The notes under the pieces are model-generated. The model was not told the origin of the DNA and did no database searches. It saw only the letters and a program-made list of their open reading frames with translations. Positions 17,811-26,031 of a stretch of DNA of 64,000 nucleotides are shown in pieces. The translations under genes and the position numbers were made by a program. The DNA comes from Desulfitobacterium_A sp034927245 (GTDB taxonomy: Bacteria > Bacillota > Desulfitobacteriia > Desulfitobacteriales > Desulfitobacteriaceae). The stretch covers positions 1 to 64,000 of the forward strand of contig NZ_JAYFQK010000008.1 in NCBI RefSeq assembly GCF_034927245.1, given 5' to 3'. Numbering within the stretch: position 1 is the stretch's first letter; each line of letters starts with the position of its first letter.

Positions 17811-18932
17811 TTGCCCGCGGTACGTTTAGAAGTTTTAAAAGAAGATACCCGAACGAAAGCACGTCTGGGGAAACTTCACACTCCGCATGGAGTATTCGAT
17901 ACACCGGTTTTCATGCCGGTTGGGACACAAGCTACGGTTAAAACCATGACCCCGGAAGAGTTAAAGGATACCGGCTCCGGTATTATCCTCAGCAATACGT
18001 ATCACTTGTTTCTCCGTCCGGGACAAGAACTTATCCGCGAAGCGGGAGGACTGCACTCTTTTATGCATTGGGACGGTGCGATTCTTACGGATAGCGGCGG
18101 TTTTCAGGTATTCAGCCTCGGGGATTTGCGAAAAATAACGGATGAAGGCGTAGAATTCCGTTCCCATCTCGATGGCTCGCGGCAGTTTTTGAGTCCCGAA
18201 ATTGCAACACAGGTTCAGATGGCTTTAGGCTCAGACATTGTCATGGCCTTTGATGAATGTACGCCATATCCCGCCACCCGCGAATATGCAAAATCATCTT
18301 TAGAGCGAACGACACGTTGGTTAAAACGGTGCAAAGATACATTAACAACGACAGACCGCCAGTCCCTTTTCGGCATTGTGCAGGGGAGCATGTTTGAGGA
18401 ACTCCGCAAACAAAGCGCAGCCGAAGTTACAGACCTTGATTTGCCGGGGTATGCCATTGGGGGACTGAGCGTCGGTGAGCCGAAAGAACTCATGTATGAG
18501 GTCATGGATTACACAGTGCCCTTGCTGCCGAAGGATCGTCCGCGATATTTGATGGGAGTAGGTTCTCCCGATGCTTTAATCGAGGGCGTAATCCGCGGAA
18601 TTGACATGTTTGACTGTGTCTTGCCAACACGAATTGCGCGTAACGGCACGGCGATGACGCGTTATGGGAAGCTTGTTGTAAGAAATGCATCGGTTGCCCA
18701 TGACTTTACGCCCATCGATCCGACTTGTGATTGTTACGCCTGTCGCAATTATTCAAGAGCCTATATCCGTCATTTGTTAAAAGCGGATGAGATTCTCGGT
18801 TTACGCCTAATGAGTATACATAATATTCACTTCCTGCAAACTTTGATGAAAGAGATCCGTCAGGCAATTGCTGAAGAACGTTTACCGGAATACCGCCGGA
18901 AGTTCTTTACAGACTATGGTTATGACGAATGA
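17811..18932 (+). CDS. tgt: Tgt, queuine/preQ1 tRNA-ribosyltransferase
   Basis: Tgt exchanges guanine 34 for preQ1 in GUN-anticodon tRNAs. Catalytic and binding regions are visible: ILTDSGGFQVFSL, MAFDECTPYP, GIVQGSMFEELR, YAIGGLSVGEP, FDCVLPTRIARNGTAMT, and the zinc site CDCYAC with a later HNIHF. Two starts are possible. TTG 17811 gives the typical LPAVRLEVLKEDTRT N terminus and has GGATGTGA upstream; ATG 17796 adds five residues and would leave only about 12 bases of leader from the promoter. I prefer 17811. Confidence 0.93.
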   Translation: MPAVRLEVLKEDTRTKARLGKLHTPHGVFDTPVFMPVGTQATVKTMTPEELKDTGSGIILSNTYHLFLRPGQELIREAGGLHSFMHWDGAILTDSGGFQVFSLGDLRKITDEGVEFRSHLDGSRQFLSPEIATQVQMALGSDIVMAFDECTPYPATREYAKSSLERTTRWLKRCKDTLTTTDRQSLFGIVQGSMFEELRKQSAAEVTDLDLPGYAIGGLSVGEPKELMYEVMDYTVPLLPKDRPRYLMGVGSPDALIEGVIRGIDMFDCVLPTRIARNGTAMTRYGKLVVRNASVAHDFTPIDPTCDCYACRNYSRAYIRHLLKADEILGLRLMSIHNIHFLQTLMKEIRQAIAEERLPEYRRKFFTDYGYDE

Positions 18933-19018
18933 TCTTCTGCTGCGTTCTTTTAAGAAGGATTTTCCACATTAGTGAGGAATATCGAAAATAGCCTAAACTT
19001 AATTAAGGAGGACTTCAT

Positions 19019-19414
19019 ATGAATAATTCTACCGTAACAATGATTCTTTATTTTGTAGTATTTTTTGGGATTATGTATTTCCTATTGATTCGTCCCCAGC
19101 AAAAACAAGCAAAGCAACGTCAAGCCTTGCTCAGCAGTCTGCGCGTAAGGGATAAGGTGATCACCGCAGGCGGAATCTATGGTAAGATCACTAAAGTCAA
19201 AGAAAAGTCCGTGATGGTACAGATCGCTGATAAAGTTGAGATCGAAGTAACCAAGAATGGAATCGCCAGCGTTGAAAATCGTGAAATTACCGTTGAAAAG
19301 GATAAAAAGGCAGATAAGAATAAACCGGTAAAAACGAAAAATGAAGATGACTCCAATAATACTTCTGAGGAAGAAACGGCTAAGGAAGAATCTGAAGCAG
19401 CAAATGAGACTTAA
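19019..19414 (+). CDS. yajC: YajC, preprotein translocase accessory subunit
   Basis: A 131-aa protein with one N-terminal transmembrane helix (about residues 7-24), then the family segment LIRPQQKQAKQRQALLSSLRVRDKVITAGGIYGKI. The C-terminal 35 residues are a highly charged Lys/Glu/Asn tail. It associates with SecDF. The ATG follows a perfect AAGGAGG. The order tgt-yajC-(HD)-secDF is conserved in many bacteria. Confidence 0.92.
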   Translation: MNNSTVTMILYFVVFFGIMYFLLIRPQQKQAKQRQALLSSLRVRDKVITAGGIYGKITKVKEKSVMVQIADKVEIEVTKNGIASVENREITVEKDKKADKNKPVKTKNEDDSNNTSEEETAKEESEAANET

Positions 19415-19423
19415 TAATGTTTA

Positions 19424-19528
19424 AGGGGGGCTGTCGCAAAACCTATGGTTGTATAGCTTTGGGTCTTTTGCAATAGTCCATAATTATGAACGCACGAAAA
19501 CGGGGCTGTTTGGCGACAGCCCCGTTTT
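19424..19528 (+). repeat. Dispersed repeat family A, short complete copy
   Basis: The element is bounded by an 11-bp perfect terminal inverted repeat (GGGGCTGTCGC at 19427-19437, GCGACAGCCCC at 19513-19523). Its core, GGGTCTTTTGCAATAGTCC and ATAATTATGAACGCACG, recurs in the copy at 41187-41479. The right end folds as a 13-bp hairpin (AAAACGGGGCTGT / ACAGCCCCGTTTT, about 19497-19528) that can terminate the yajC transcript. An open frame through it (from 19449) joins the following gene but is not the gene start. Confidence 0.75.
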
Positions 19529-19562
19529 GACTGAATTTGCAGCAGTGAGGGAGGACAAGGGC

Positions 19563-20225
19563 ATGGCTAAGCTTACAATAGACGATCTTAAAGAAGATCG
19601 TATTGTTCAGGGGTATATAGAGGGCGGAAATCGGCACCTGGGGGCAATAGGATTTACCGAACACGGATTACGGCATGTTGGCTTGGTATCTCATATTGCC
19701 TTGAATATTTTAGAGAAGCTGGATTATCCGCAAAGAACCTGTGAGTTGGCAGCAATTGCCGGATATCTCCATGATATTGGCAATGCGGTAAACCGAGTCG
19801 GCCATGCCCAGACGGGAGCAATTATGGCTTCACATATATTAGAACGCAAGGGGATGTCCCCGGAGGAGATAGCCATTATTATTGGGGCCATTGGCAATCA
19901 CGATGAAACAGACGGTCATCCCGTCAATGAAGTATCGGCAGCCCTAATCCTCGCCGATAAATCGGATGTTCACCGCTCGCGTGTGCGTAATCCCGATCCG
20001 GCAACCTTTGACATCCACGACCGTGTCAATTATGCAGTGGAGCGTTCTTTCCTTCGTGTTTATCCAAAGGAAAGGATCGCCCTGGAAATCACGATCAATA
20101 CGGAGCTTTGTCCGGTTCTTGATTATTTTGAAATATTTTTAGCCCGTATGCTATTATGCCGTAAAGCGGCAAGCTTTCTGGAAACGCGTTTTGAACTCAA
20201 GATCAATGAAGTCAAGCTGCTCTAA
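19563..20225 (+). CDS. HD domain phosphohydrolase-like protein
   Basis: A 220-aa protein of the HD superfamily. The metal site is suggested by HGLRHVGLVSHIA, AGYLHDIGN and GAIGNHDETDG, with a later ADKSDVHRSRVR. Such proteins hydrolyse phosphate esters or nucleotides; the substrate is unknown. I chose the ATG at 19563 after GAGGGAGGACAAG because the longer frame from 19449 lies within a repeat element. It sits between yajC and secDF, an arrangement seen in related clostridia. Confidence 0.82.
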   Translation: MAKLTIDDLKEDRIVQGYIEGGNRHLGAIGFTEHGLRHVGLVSHIALNILEKLDYPQRTCELAAIAGYLHDIGNAVNRVGHAQTGAIMASHILERKGMSPEEIAIIIGAIGNHDETDGHPVNEVSAALILADKSDVHRSRVRNPDPATFDIHDRVNYAVERSFLRVYPKERIALEITINTELCPVLDYFEIFLARMLLCRKAASFLETRFELKINEVKLL

Positions 20226-20254
20226 TTGACACTAGGACAAGCCTGACCTATAAT
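20226..20254 (+). promoter_or_regulatory. Consensus SigA promoter for secDF
   Basis: Perfect TTGACA and TATAAT with a 17-base spacer, immediately after the HD gene stop. secDF thus has its own strong promoter. Confidence 0.8.
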
Positions 20255-20303
20255 AAATTCTGTCGTGGGCAAGTCCCAGGCAAAAGAACAGGGAGGGAAT
20301 AAA

Positions 20304-22502
20304 ATGAAAAGGGGAAGTATCATTAAGCTGATAGCAACCGTTTTGCTATTGGCTGTAGCTTGTGTTTTCTCAATTCAGCCCCTTACGGATCCCAAAACAG
20401 GAATTCCGTTGGGACTTGACTTGCGCGGCGGGGTCCATTTGATATTGCAAGCTGAACCCGGTGAGACCGGGGCTGAAGTGACCAATGAAGACATGGACAA
20501 CGCTAAATCCGTAATCGAAAAACGGGTTAATGAAATGGGTTTGTCTGAACCCATTGTCCAGACTGATCTGCCCAACAAGCGGATTATTGTCGATCTTGCG
20601 GGAGTCCAAGATCCGGAAAAAGCAGTCGATATTTTGAAAACAACGGCAAAATTAACGTTCCGCGATCCCCAGGGCAATGTGTTGGTCGAAGGATCAGATT
20701 TGAAAGATGCCCGTGCCGCCACGGATCAACAAGGCGGTTTTGTCGTTAATTTAACCTTCTCAGCTGCGGGAGCCAATAAATTCGCAGATGCCACAACACG
20801 GCTTGTGGGACAACAAATGGGAATCTATCTCGATGATAAGCTGCTTCAAAATCCCCGGGTTAATACGCCGATTGCCAACGGGCAAGCCGAAATTACAGGT
20901 TATTCTTCCTTAGAAGATGCTGCGAATTATGCGGTTCTCATGCGTTCCGGTGCATTGCCGGTGAGCTTGTCCATTGTTGAAAAACGTCAAGTCGGAGCAT
21001 CTCTCGGTGTGGATTCTTTGAACAAGAGCCTTTATGCAGGTGCTTTTGGATTGGCATTTATCTTCATTTTTATGCTTGCAATGTATCGGCTGCCGGGTAT
21101 AGTTGCCGATCTTTCTCTTATTTTACTTATACTCATCAACCTTTGGGTGCTGCAGGGCTTCCGTGCAGTTTTAACGCTACCGGGAATAGCCGGTCTTATC
21201 CTCACCCTCGCCATGGCCGTCGATTTGAATATTATTATTTACGAGCGGATTAAAGAGGAACTCAAGCTGGGTAAGTCCTTGCGCGCAGCTGTTGAGGCAG
21301 GTTTCAGCCGTGCTTTTCTTGCCGTTTTTGACTCGAATATTACGACACTGTTCGCTGCTGTTACTTTGTATTTCTTTGGGACAAGTTCGATTAGGGGATT
21401 TGCAATTACGTTAGGTGTTGGAATTATAGCCAGCTTATTCACAGCAGTTACGTTTACGCGTGCGTTCCTTCGTTGGATTGTGCACATCAACCCGAAGATG
21501 GATACGAAATGGTTTGGCGTTAGGAAGCCAAAAACGGATAAGAACATATCCGAAAAAAATCCTTCAAACACGGAAATTAAGCCCGGGAGTTATGAAGAAG
21601 TCAAGAACTATCCTTTTTACTTTAATATTGTAAGAAAGAGATATTGGTATTTTGCGATATCGGGAATAATTCTCGTCGCAGGGCTGTTCTCTCTGTTTAC
21701 GCGGGGCCTGAACTTGGGCGTTGATTTTACCGGGGGCTCGATGTATGAAATAACCTTTGATCAACCGGTTACTCAAGCTGCGATTACCGATACCCTTCAA
21801 TCCGTAGGACTAAGCGGAAGCGTACAGCTGACCGGAGATAATATTGCCTTGATCAGAACGGAAGCTTTCGAAGAAAATCAACGGAATGCCATGCTGACGG
21901 CTTTAGAGGATAAAGTTGGAAGCTATGATAAGGCGAGCTTAAAAGAAGATAAAGTCGGTCCGTCGATCGGTAAAGAGTTAACTAGAAACGCGTTATTAGC
22001 CTTAGGTGTTGCCGCAATTTTGATGCTTATTTATATCTCGTTTCGTTTTCAATGGGCTTATGCCGTTTCGGGAATTGCCGCATTGTTCCATGATATCCTA
22101 GTAACCGTAGGGATATTCTCAATTTTTTGGTGGCCGGTAGATTCAACTTTTGTTGCGGCCATTTTAACGATCTTTGGTTCTTCGATCAATGATACCGTTG
22201 TTATTTTCGACCGGATTCGGGAGAATGAGCCTCGCATGAAGCGAGGGGATAGTTATGAAGATATGGTGGATAAGTCTAACTGGCAAACGATGGGCCGGTC
22301 TTTGAAAACCATTCCATCCGTTTTGGTTGCCTTGCTGGCACTTTTGATTTTGGGCGGAGACTCAACACGTACCTTCGCACTGGCGATGGTCATAGGGGTG
22401 ATTATTGGTTCCTATTCCTCCGTATTTAATGCCAGCCAGATTCTTGTTGAGATTAAACTTCGGATGAAATCGACCCGAGGCAGAAAACCATCACATACCT
22501 GA
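20304..22502 (+). CDS. secDF: SecDF, fused protein-export membrane protein
   Basis: A single 732-aa protein joining SecD (about residues 1-400) and SecF (about 430-732), which uses the proton gradient to pull exported proteins through SecYEG. Motifs include the SecD start GLDLRGGVHLILQ, GLILTLAMAVDLNIIIYERIKEEL, the SecF opening LGVDFTGGSMYEI and FGSSINDTVVIFDRIRE. Each half has one large external loop and six predicted helices. The fused form is usual for Bacillus-like Firmicutes. ATG 20304 follows GGGAGGG; the frame upstream to 20265 is not needed. Confidence 0.95.
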   Translation: MKRGSIIKLIATVLLLAVACVFSIQPLTDPKTGIPLGLDLRGGVHLILQAEPGETGAEVTNEDMDNAKSVIEKRVNEMGLSEPIVQTDLPNKRIIVDLAGVQDPEKAVDILKTTAKLTFRDPQGNVLVEGSDLKDARAATDQQGGFVVNLTFSAAGANKFADATTRLVGQQMGIYLDDKLLQNPRVNTPIANGQAEITGYSSLEDAANYAVLMRSGALPVSLSIVEKRQVGASLGVDSLNKSLYAGAFGLAFIFIFMLAMYRLPGIVADLSLILLILINLWVLQGFRAVLTLPGIAGLILTLAMAVDLNIIIYERIKEELKLGKSLRAAVEAGFSRAFLAVFDSNITTLFAAVTLYFFGTSSIRGFAITLGVGIIASLFTAVTFTRAFLRWIVHINPKMDTKWFGVRKPKTDKNISEKNPSNTEIKPGSYEEVKNYPFYFNIVRKRYWYFAISGIILVAGLFSLFTRGLNLGVDFTGGSMYEITFDQPVTQAAITDTLQSVGLSGSVQLTGDNIALIRTEAFEENQRNAMLTALEDKVGSYDKASLKEDKVGPSIGKELTRNALLALGVAAILMLIYISFRFQWAYAVSGIAALFHDILVTVGIFSIFWWPVDSTFVAAILTIFGSSINDTVVIFDRIRENEPRMKRGDSYEDMVDKSNWQTMGRSLKTIPSVLVALLALLILGGDSTRTFALAMVIGVIIGSYSSVFNASQILVEIKLRMKSTRGRKPSHT

Positions 22503-22549
22503 TTCGGAATTACAAACGGATTTAATTTTGATTTAATAATCCTGACGCG

Positions 22550-22579
22550 GGACTGTTGCACGAGGCAGCAGTCCTTTTT
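22550..22579 (+). terminator. Intrinsic terminator after secDF
   Basis: A 10-bp stem GGACTGTTGC/GCAGCAGTCC with an ACGAG loop, then TTTTT. Confidence 0.9.
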
Positions 22580-22582
22580 CTC

Positions 22583-22694
22583 ACTGTCAGAAAGTATAAC
22601 TTCGTTGCATACTTTCCTCCAGCATAAGTGCAACCAACGACTTCGCCTTTCTGGATGCGTGTTAAAAAGGCACGGCGAAGCCGGGTTTTCTTTA
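22583..22694 (+). repeat. Dispersed repeat family B, copy 1 (112 bp)
   Basis: This 112-bp unit matches 55965-56076 with only three substitutions. It begins ACTGTCAG and ends GCCGGGTTTTCTTTA. It can fold: GAAAGTAT/ATACTTTC encloses TTCGTTGC, and CTTCGCC pairs with GGCGAAG further on. It lies between the secDF terminator and the ilvB leader. No coding frame is apparent. Confidence 0.85.
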
Positions 22695-22780
22695 AATATT
22701 CTGTAATTTTATTTATTTAATATAGTGCAATTTATACCAATGTGTACTATAATACATTAAAGGTAAAAAGGAGGGCGTTT

Positions 22781-24472
22781 ATGAGGATGAAGGGAGCTCA
22801 GGCTGTCATTGAAAGCCTGAAAAATGAGGGTGTTGAGATCGTTTTTGGGTATCCGGGGGGCGCTGTTCTAACGCTCTATGATGCTTTATATGAAGCGGAT
22901 TTCCCCCATATTCTAACCCGCCATGAGCAGGGAGCCGCCCATGCCGCGGATGGATATGCGCGGTCGACCGGTAAGGTGGGAGTTTGTATTGCTACTTCCG
23001 GACCCGGTGCGACGAATCTGGTGACTGGGATTGCGACTGCCTATATGGATTCTGTTCCGCTTGTAGTGATAACGGGTCAAGTTGCTGTTCCGTTGATTGG
23101 ACGGGATTCTTTTCAAGAATCAGATGTGACGGGGATAACTACGCCTATAACAAAACATAATTATTTAGTTAAAGATGTTCACGAACTTCCAAAGATTATG
23201 AAGGAAGCTTTTTATATTGCCCGCACAGGACGTCCGGGTCCGGTATTGATCGACATTGCCAAGGATGTATTCGCGGCTGAATTTGATTTTGAGTATCCCG
23301 AAAAGATTAGCCTAAGAGGTTATCATCCCGTATTTGAAGGGGATCTGCACGTGGTTCAAGCTGTCGCTGAAATCTTAACAAAGGCTAAGAAGCCTCTGAT
23401 TTTTGTTGGCGGCGGCGTTAATCTATCGGATACATCTTTGGTATTGCGGGAACTCATTGAATACATGAAAATACCTGTCATTACAAGCTTGATGGGCCTG
23501 GGCTGTATACCTGACGATCACCCACTCAATTTAGGTATGGTCGGAATGCATGGGACTTATGCCGCCAATATGGCTACGACAGAGTGCGATGTTTTGCTTG
23601 GATTCGGAGTGCGCTTTGATGATCGCGTAACAGGGCTGGTTGAAGATTTTGCAGCGAAGGCCAAGGTTATCCATTGTGATATCGATGCGGCAGAAATCAA
23701 TAAGAATGTTATCGCCAATACGCGAGTCGTTGGCGATTTGCGTTGGACCATCCCGACCTTGCTTGAGCAAGTCCGCAAGCGTCCTGCTGAAGAGTGGCTC
23801 GATAAGAATAGCGAATGGAGAGATCAACTTAAAATTTGGCAAGAGGAGAAACCTTTAAGCTATACGAATCGCCCGGGTCAGGTTATGCCTCAAGACGTTA
23901 TCGAAAGGGTAAGCCGTTTGACAAAAGGAGAAGCGATTGTGGTAACCGATGTGGGTCAGCATCAGATGTGGGCCGCTCAATTTTATACGTTTAAACATCC
24001 CCGCCATTTCCTCACTTCCGGGGGACTGGGAACGATGGGATATGGAGTGCCGGCAGGATTAGGGGCTCAAGTGGGATGCCCTGACCGGCCTGTGGTTGTA
24101 ATAACCGGTGATGGCGGGTTTATGATGAATTGTCAGGAATTATCAACAATTGCGGATTTGGACTTACCTGTGAAAATATTTATTTTAAACAATCAGGTTT
24201 TGGGTATGGTTTCGCAATGGCAAAGAATGTTTTATAACGAACATTACTCCCACTCCGCGTTAAAGATAAAGGCTGACTTTGTAAAGCTTGCCGAAGCTAT
24301 GGGAATTCCCGGATTAAAAGTCGATCAACCCGAAAAATTAGAAGCGGCTCTTGAACAGGCTTTAACGACCAAGGGGCCGATCGTCGTCAATATTCAGATC
24401 CCGGCAGATGAGGACGTGATTCCTATGGTTCCGGCCGGGGCCCGCCTAGATCAAATGATTATGGGAGGTTAA
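22781..24472 (+). CDS. ilvB: IlvB, acetolactate synthase large subunit
   Basis: A 563-aa ThDP-dependent enzyme making acetolactate or acetohydroxybutyrate, the first common step of branched-chain amino acid synthesis. Visible are the ThDP glutamate region VFGYPGGAVLTLYDAL with RHEQGAAHAADGYAR, the FAD-binding middle domain, and the ThDP/Mg motif GDGGFMMNCQEL...NNQVLGMVSQWQ. ATG 22781 follows AAGGAGGGCG; a frame from 22742 runs through a TATAAT (22748-22753) that is probably its -10. No T-box or attenuator was seen upstream, so regulation is not obvious. Confidence 0.94.
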   Translation: MRMKGAQAVIESLKNEGVEIVFGYPGGAVLTLYDALYEADFPHILTRHEQGAAHAADGYARSTGKVGVCIATSGPGATNLVTGIATAYMDSVPLVVITGQVAVPLIGRDSFQESDVTGITTPITKHNYLVKDVHELPKIMKEAFYIARTGRPGPVLIDIAKDVFAAEFDFEYPEKISLRGYHPVFEGDLHVVQAVAEILTKAKKPLIFVGGGVNLSDTSLVLRELIEYMKIPVITSLMGLGCIPDDHPLNLGMVGMHGTYAANMATTECDVLLGFGVRFDDRVTGLVEDFAAKAKVIHCDIDAAEINKNVIANTRVVGDLRWTIPTLLEQVRKRPAEEWLDKNSEWRDQLKIWQEEKPLSYTNRPGQVMPQDVIERVSRLTKGEAIVVTDVGQHQMWAAQFYTFKHPRHFLTSGGLGTMGYGVPAGLGAQVGCPDRPVVVITGDGGFMMNCQELSTIADLDLPVKIFILNNQVLGMVSQWQRMFYNEHYSHSALKIKADFVKLAEAMGIPGLKVDQPEKLEAALEQALTTKGPIVVNIQIPADEDVIPMVPAGARLDQMIMGG

Positions 24473-24476
24473 TGTG

Positions 24477-24971
24477 ATGAGGTATACTTTAGGTGTTCTT
24501 GTTGAAAACAAGCCCGGGGTTTTAACCCATATATCCGGTCTTATCAGCCGCCGTGCCTTCAATATCGAAAGTATTGCCGCCGGCTATACGGAAGAGCCTG
24601 ATACGACTCGAATTACGATTGTTGTCCAAGCGGATGAGAATGAATTAGAACAGGTCGTCAATCAACTTTCCAAGCTGATCGACGTCATTAAGATTGTTGA
24701 CCTGACAACGAAGGACTCCATTCAAAGGGATTTAGCTTTAATTAAGGTGAAAGCCAGCGCCGAGTTCCGGTCACATATTGTTGATGTTGTCGATATTTTT
24801 CGGGCTAAGATTGTGGACGTTAATCGTGAAACAATGGTGATTGAGCTTTCGGGAGAAGAAAGCAAGATTGATGCTTTCTGTGAGGTTTTGAAAGACTACG
24901 GAATTATCGAAATCGTCCGTACGGGTAAAATTGCTCTGTCCCGTGGTCCTATTCCCGCCAAAGAGATGTAG
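24477..24971 (+). CDS. ilvN: IlvN/IlvH, acetolactate synthase regulatory subunit
   Basis: A 164-aa small subunit. The N-terminal ACT domain (YTLGVLVENKPGVLTHISGLISRRAFNIESI) binds valine for feedback inhibition, and the C-terminal part includes VSRET-like DVNRETMVIELSGEESKIDAF. GTG 24474 and ATG 24477 are adjacent; the ATG has better spacing (8) from GGGAGG. It starts 4 bases after ilvB. Confidence 0.94.
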   Translation: MRYTLGVLVENKPGVLTHISGLISRRAFNIESIAAGYTEEPDTTRITIVVQADENELEQVVNQLSKLIDVIKIVDLTTKDSIQRDLALIKVKASAEFRSHIVDVVDIFRAKIVDVNRETMVIELSGEESKIDAFCEVLKDYGIIEIVRTGKIALSRGPIPAKEM

Positions 24972-25010
24972 TGTCAACCCGAAATAGCCGATAAAGGAAA
25001 TTTTACAATT

Positions 25011-25048
25011 CTGAAAAAGGGACTGTCGCAAAACAGCCCCTTTTTCAG
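25011..25048. terminator. Bidirectional terminator with repeat A hairpin
   Basis: CTGAAAAAGGGACTGT pairs with ACAGCCCCTTTTTCAG around CGCAAA. It holds the repeat A hairpin motif and serves ilvN (plus) and the mini-protein gene (minus). Confidence 0.85.
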
Positions 25049-25076
25049 TGTGCACAAAATTATGAGCTATTAGAGA

Positions 25077-25166
25077 TTACCACCACCAACGACGCCATCC
25101 CCAGAACGGGAAACCCCAAAATCCAAAGCCGGGAAAGAACGGGAAACCCCAACGACCCCACCACAT
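25077..25166 (-). CDS. Trp/Phe/Gly-rich 29-residue mini-protein
   Basis: A very short ORF (29 codons plus TAA) on the minus strand. It opens MWWGRWGFPFFPGFGF, has a near-repeat of WGFPF, and ends in RRWWW. It holds nine Trp, seven Phe, six Gly, three Pro and three Arg, and no acidic residue. A strong ribosome site, GAAGGAGG, lies eight bases before the ATG, and a shared terminator follows the stop. A tentative promoter (TTGTCA, 18 bases, TATTCT) lies further upstream. The function is unknown; such a sequence could insert in membranes or stick to spore or cell surfaces, which is speculation. Confidence 0.6.
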   Translation of the reverse strand: MWWGRWGFPFFPGFGFWGFPFWGWRRWWW

Positions 25167-25351
25167 ATAGAAAACCTCCTTCGTAAGAATCATTAGATAG
25201 ATCAAAGACTAATATAGAATATGTATTAAAGGAAAAAAATGACAATATAGTACAAGCTTAATTTAAACCGTATTAGAATTATTTCTCGTGAGATAATAGA
25301 TACAGACTTTACACGAATAGAGAAGGGCAATCTTTGACAGGAGGCGCAGCC

Positions 25352-25792
25352 TTGGCTTTTTGGCAACTGATCATCTTTGAGGGGTTACTTCTATTAGCAG
25401 CCGGCATGACGATTGCGGCCGGAATTCGAGGTATTATTGGATCGGCTGTAATCTTGTCGGGTCTAATCGGCTGGATTAGAGCAGAAGACTTTTGGAACTG
25501 GGAATTCCCTTTATTGATTGGAGTCAGCGGGGCAGCAGCTATCTTAGTGTACTTAAGCCGAAAAGCCGGAGAGGGTGAATTGATCGCGAGCTTAGCCGGG
25601 GGAATCAGCAGTCTCGTCGTTTTAGGGACCTTTCTAACCCCGATAATTGCTTTAATGGCCTGGGTTATGATTATGGGTACGGGGTTAATGCCGCGTATGA
25701 CGAAGAAACAGATTTTCTGGGGAATTGCGCCAACTGTATGGAGAACGGTCATAGGACTGGGTTGGATTATTGGGGGGAATATTCTTGTTTGA
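25352..25792 (+). CDS. Small integral membrane protein of unknown function
   Basis: A 146-aa protein with four to five hydrophobic segments and few charged residues. TTG 25352 is chosen because AGGAGG lies 7 bases upstream; the frame opens at another TTG (25334) that precedes the site. Two segments recall NfeD-like membrane parts (EDFWNWEFPLLIGVSGAAAILVYLSRK), but no family can be assigned. A long minus-strand open frame over the same bases (25309-25899) is a shadow. Confidence 0.65.
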   Translation: MAFWQLIIFEGLLLLAAGMTIAAGIRGIIGSAVILSGLIGWIRAEDFWNWEFPLLIGVSGAAAILVYLSRKAGEGELIASLAGGISSLVVLGTFLTPIIALMAWVMIMGTGLMPRMTKKQIFWGIAPTVWRTVIGLGWIIGGNILV

Positions 25793-25840
25793 CTTAATAA
25801 AAATATATGAAAATAGATAAAAATAAATTTAAAAAAAACA

Positions 25841-25869
25841 TTGACGGACGGGTTCATTTTTGATATAAG
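25841..25869 (+). promoter_or_regulatory. SigA promoter of CDF leader
   Basis: TTGACG, 17 bases, TATAAG, with an extended TGA before the -10. The transcript would start near 25876, leaving a roughly 155-base leader before the CDF gene. Confidence 0.75.
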
Positions 25870-25884
25870 TATCATATACAATAA

Positions 25885-25966
25885 CATGATGTCAGGCATC
25901 AGCTGGGCCTTCTTATTGGGGCAACGGAGAAATCCGTGGGACTTCCTTAGGAAGTCCCATTTTTAT
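25885..25966 (+). promoter_or_regulatory. NiCo (czcD) riboswitch-like leader with terminator
   Basis: The conserved blocks of the Ni2+/Co2+ riboswitch, as I remember them, appear in order: CAGGCA, CAGCTGGGC, GGGCAAC, a small P4 hairpin ACGGA-GAAA-TCCGT, and GTGGGAC. The final GGGAC is also the 5' arm of a perfect terminator, GGGACTTCC-tta-GGAAGTCCC plus ATTTTTAT (25938-25966), so aptamer and terminator are mutually exclusive. A P2 arm is not evident, so it is a short variant or a degenerate copy. The downstream gene is a metal exporter, the expected target. Confidence 0.6.
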
Positions 25967-26031
25967 ATCTTTAGAAGAGTATTATAAATGGGTTGAGCAG
26001 TTCTAACGTTAATTTTAGGGAGTGCTATGAT

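Noticed and set aside
22593..22615. ATAACTTCGT..GCATAC in repeat B resembles half of a loxP site
   Set aside because: The spacing differs, the second arm is absent and there is no phage P1 context; similarity is by chance.
25309..25899. 196-residue open frame on the minus strand
   Set aside because: It is the shadow of the hydrophobic membrane protein on the plus strand and crosses its terminator and leader; no ribosome site.
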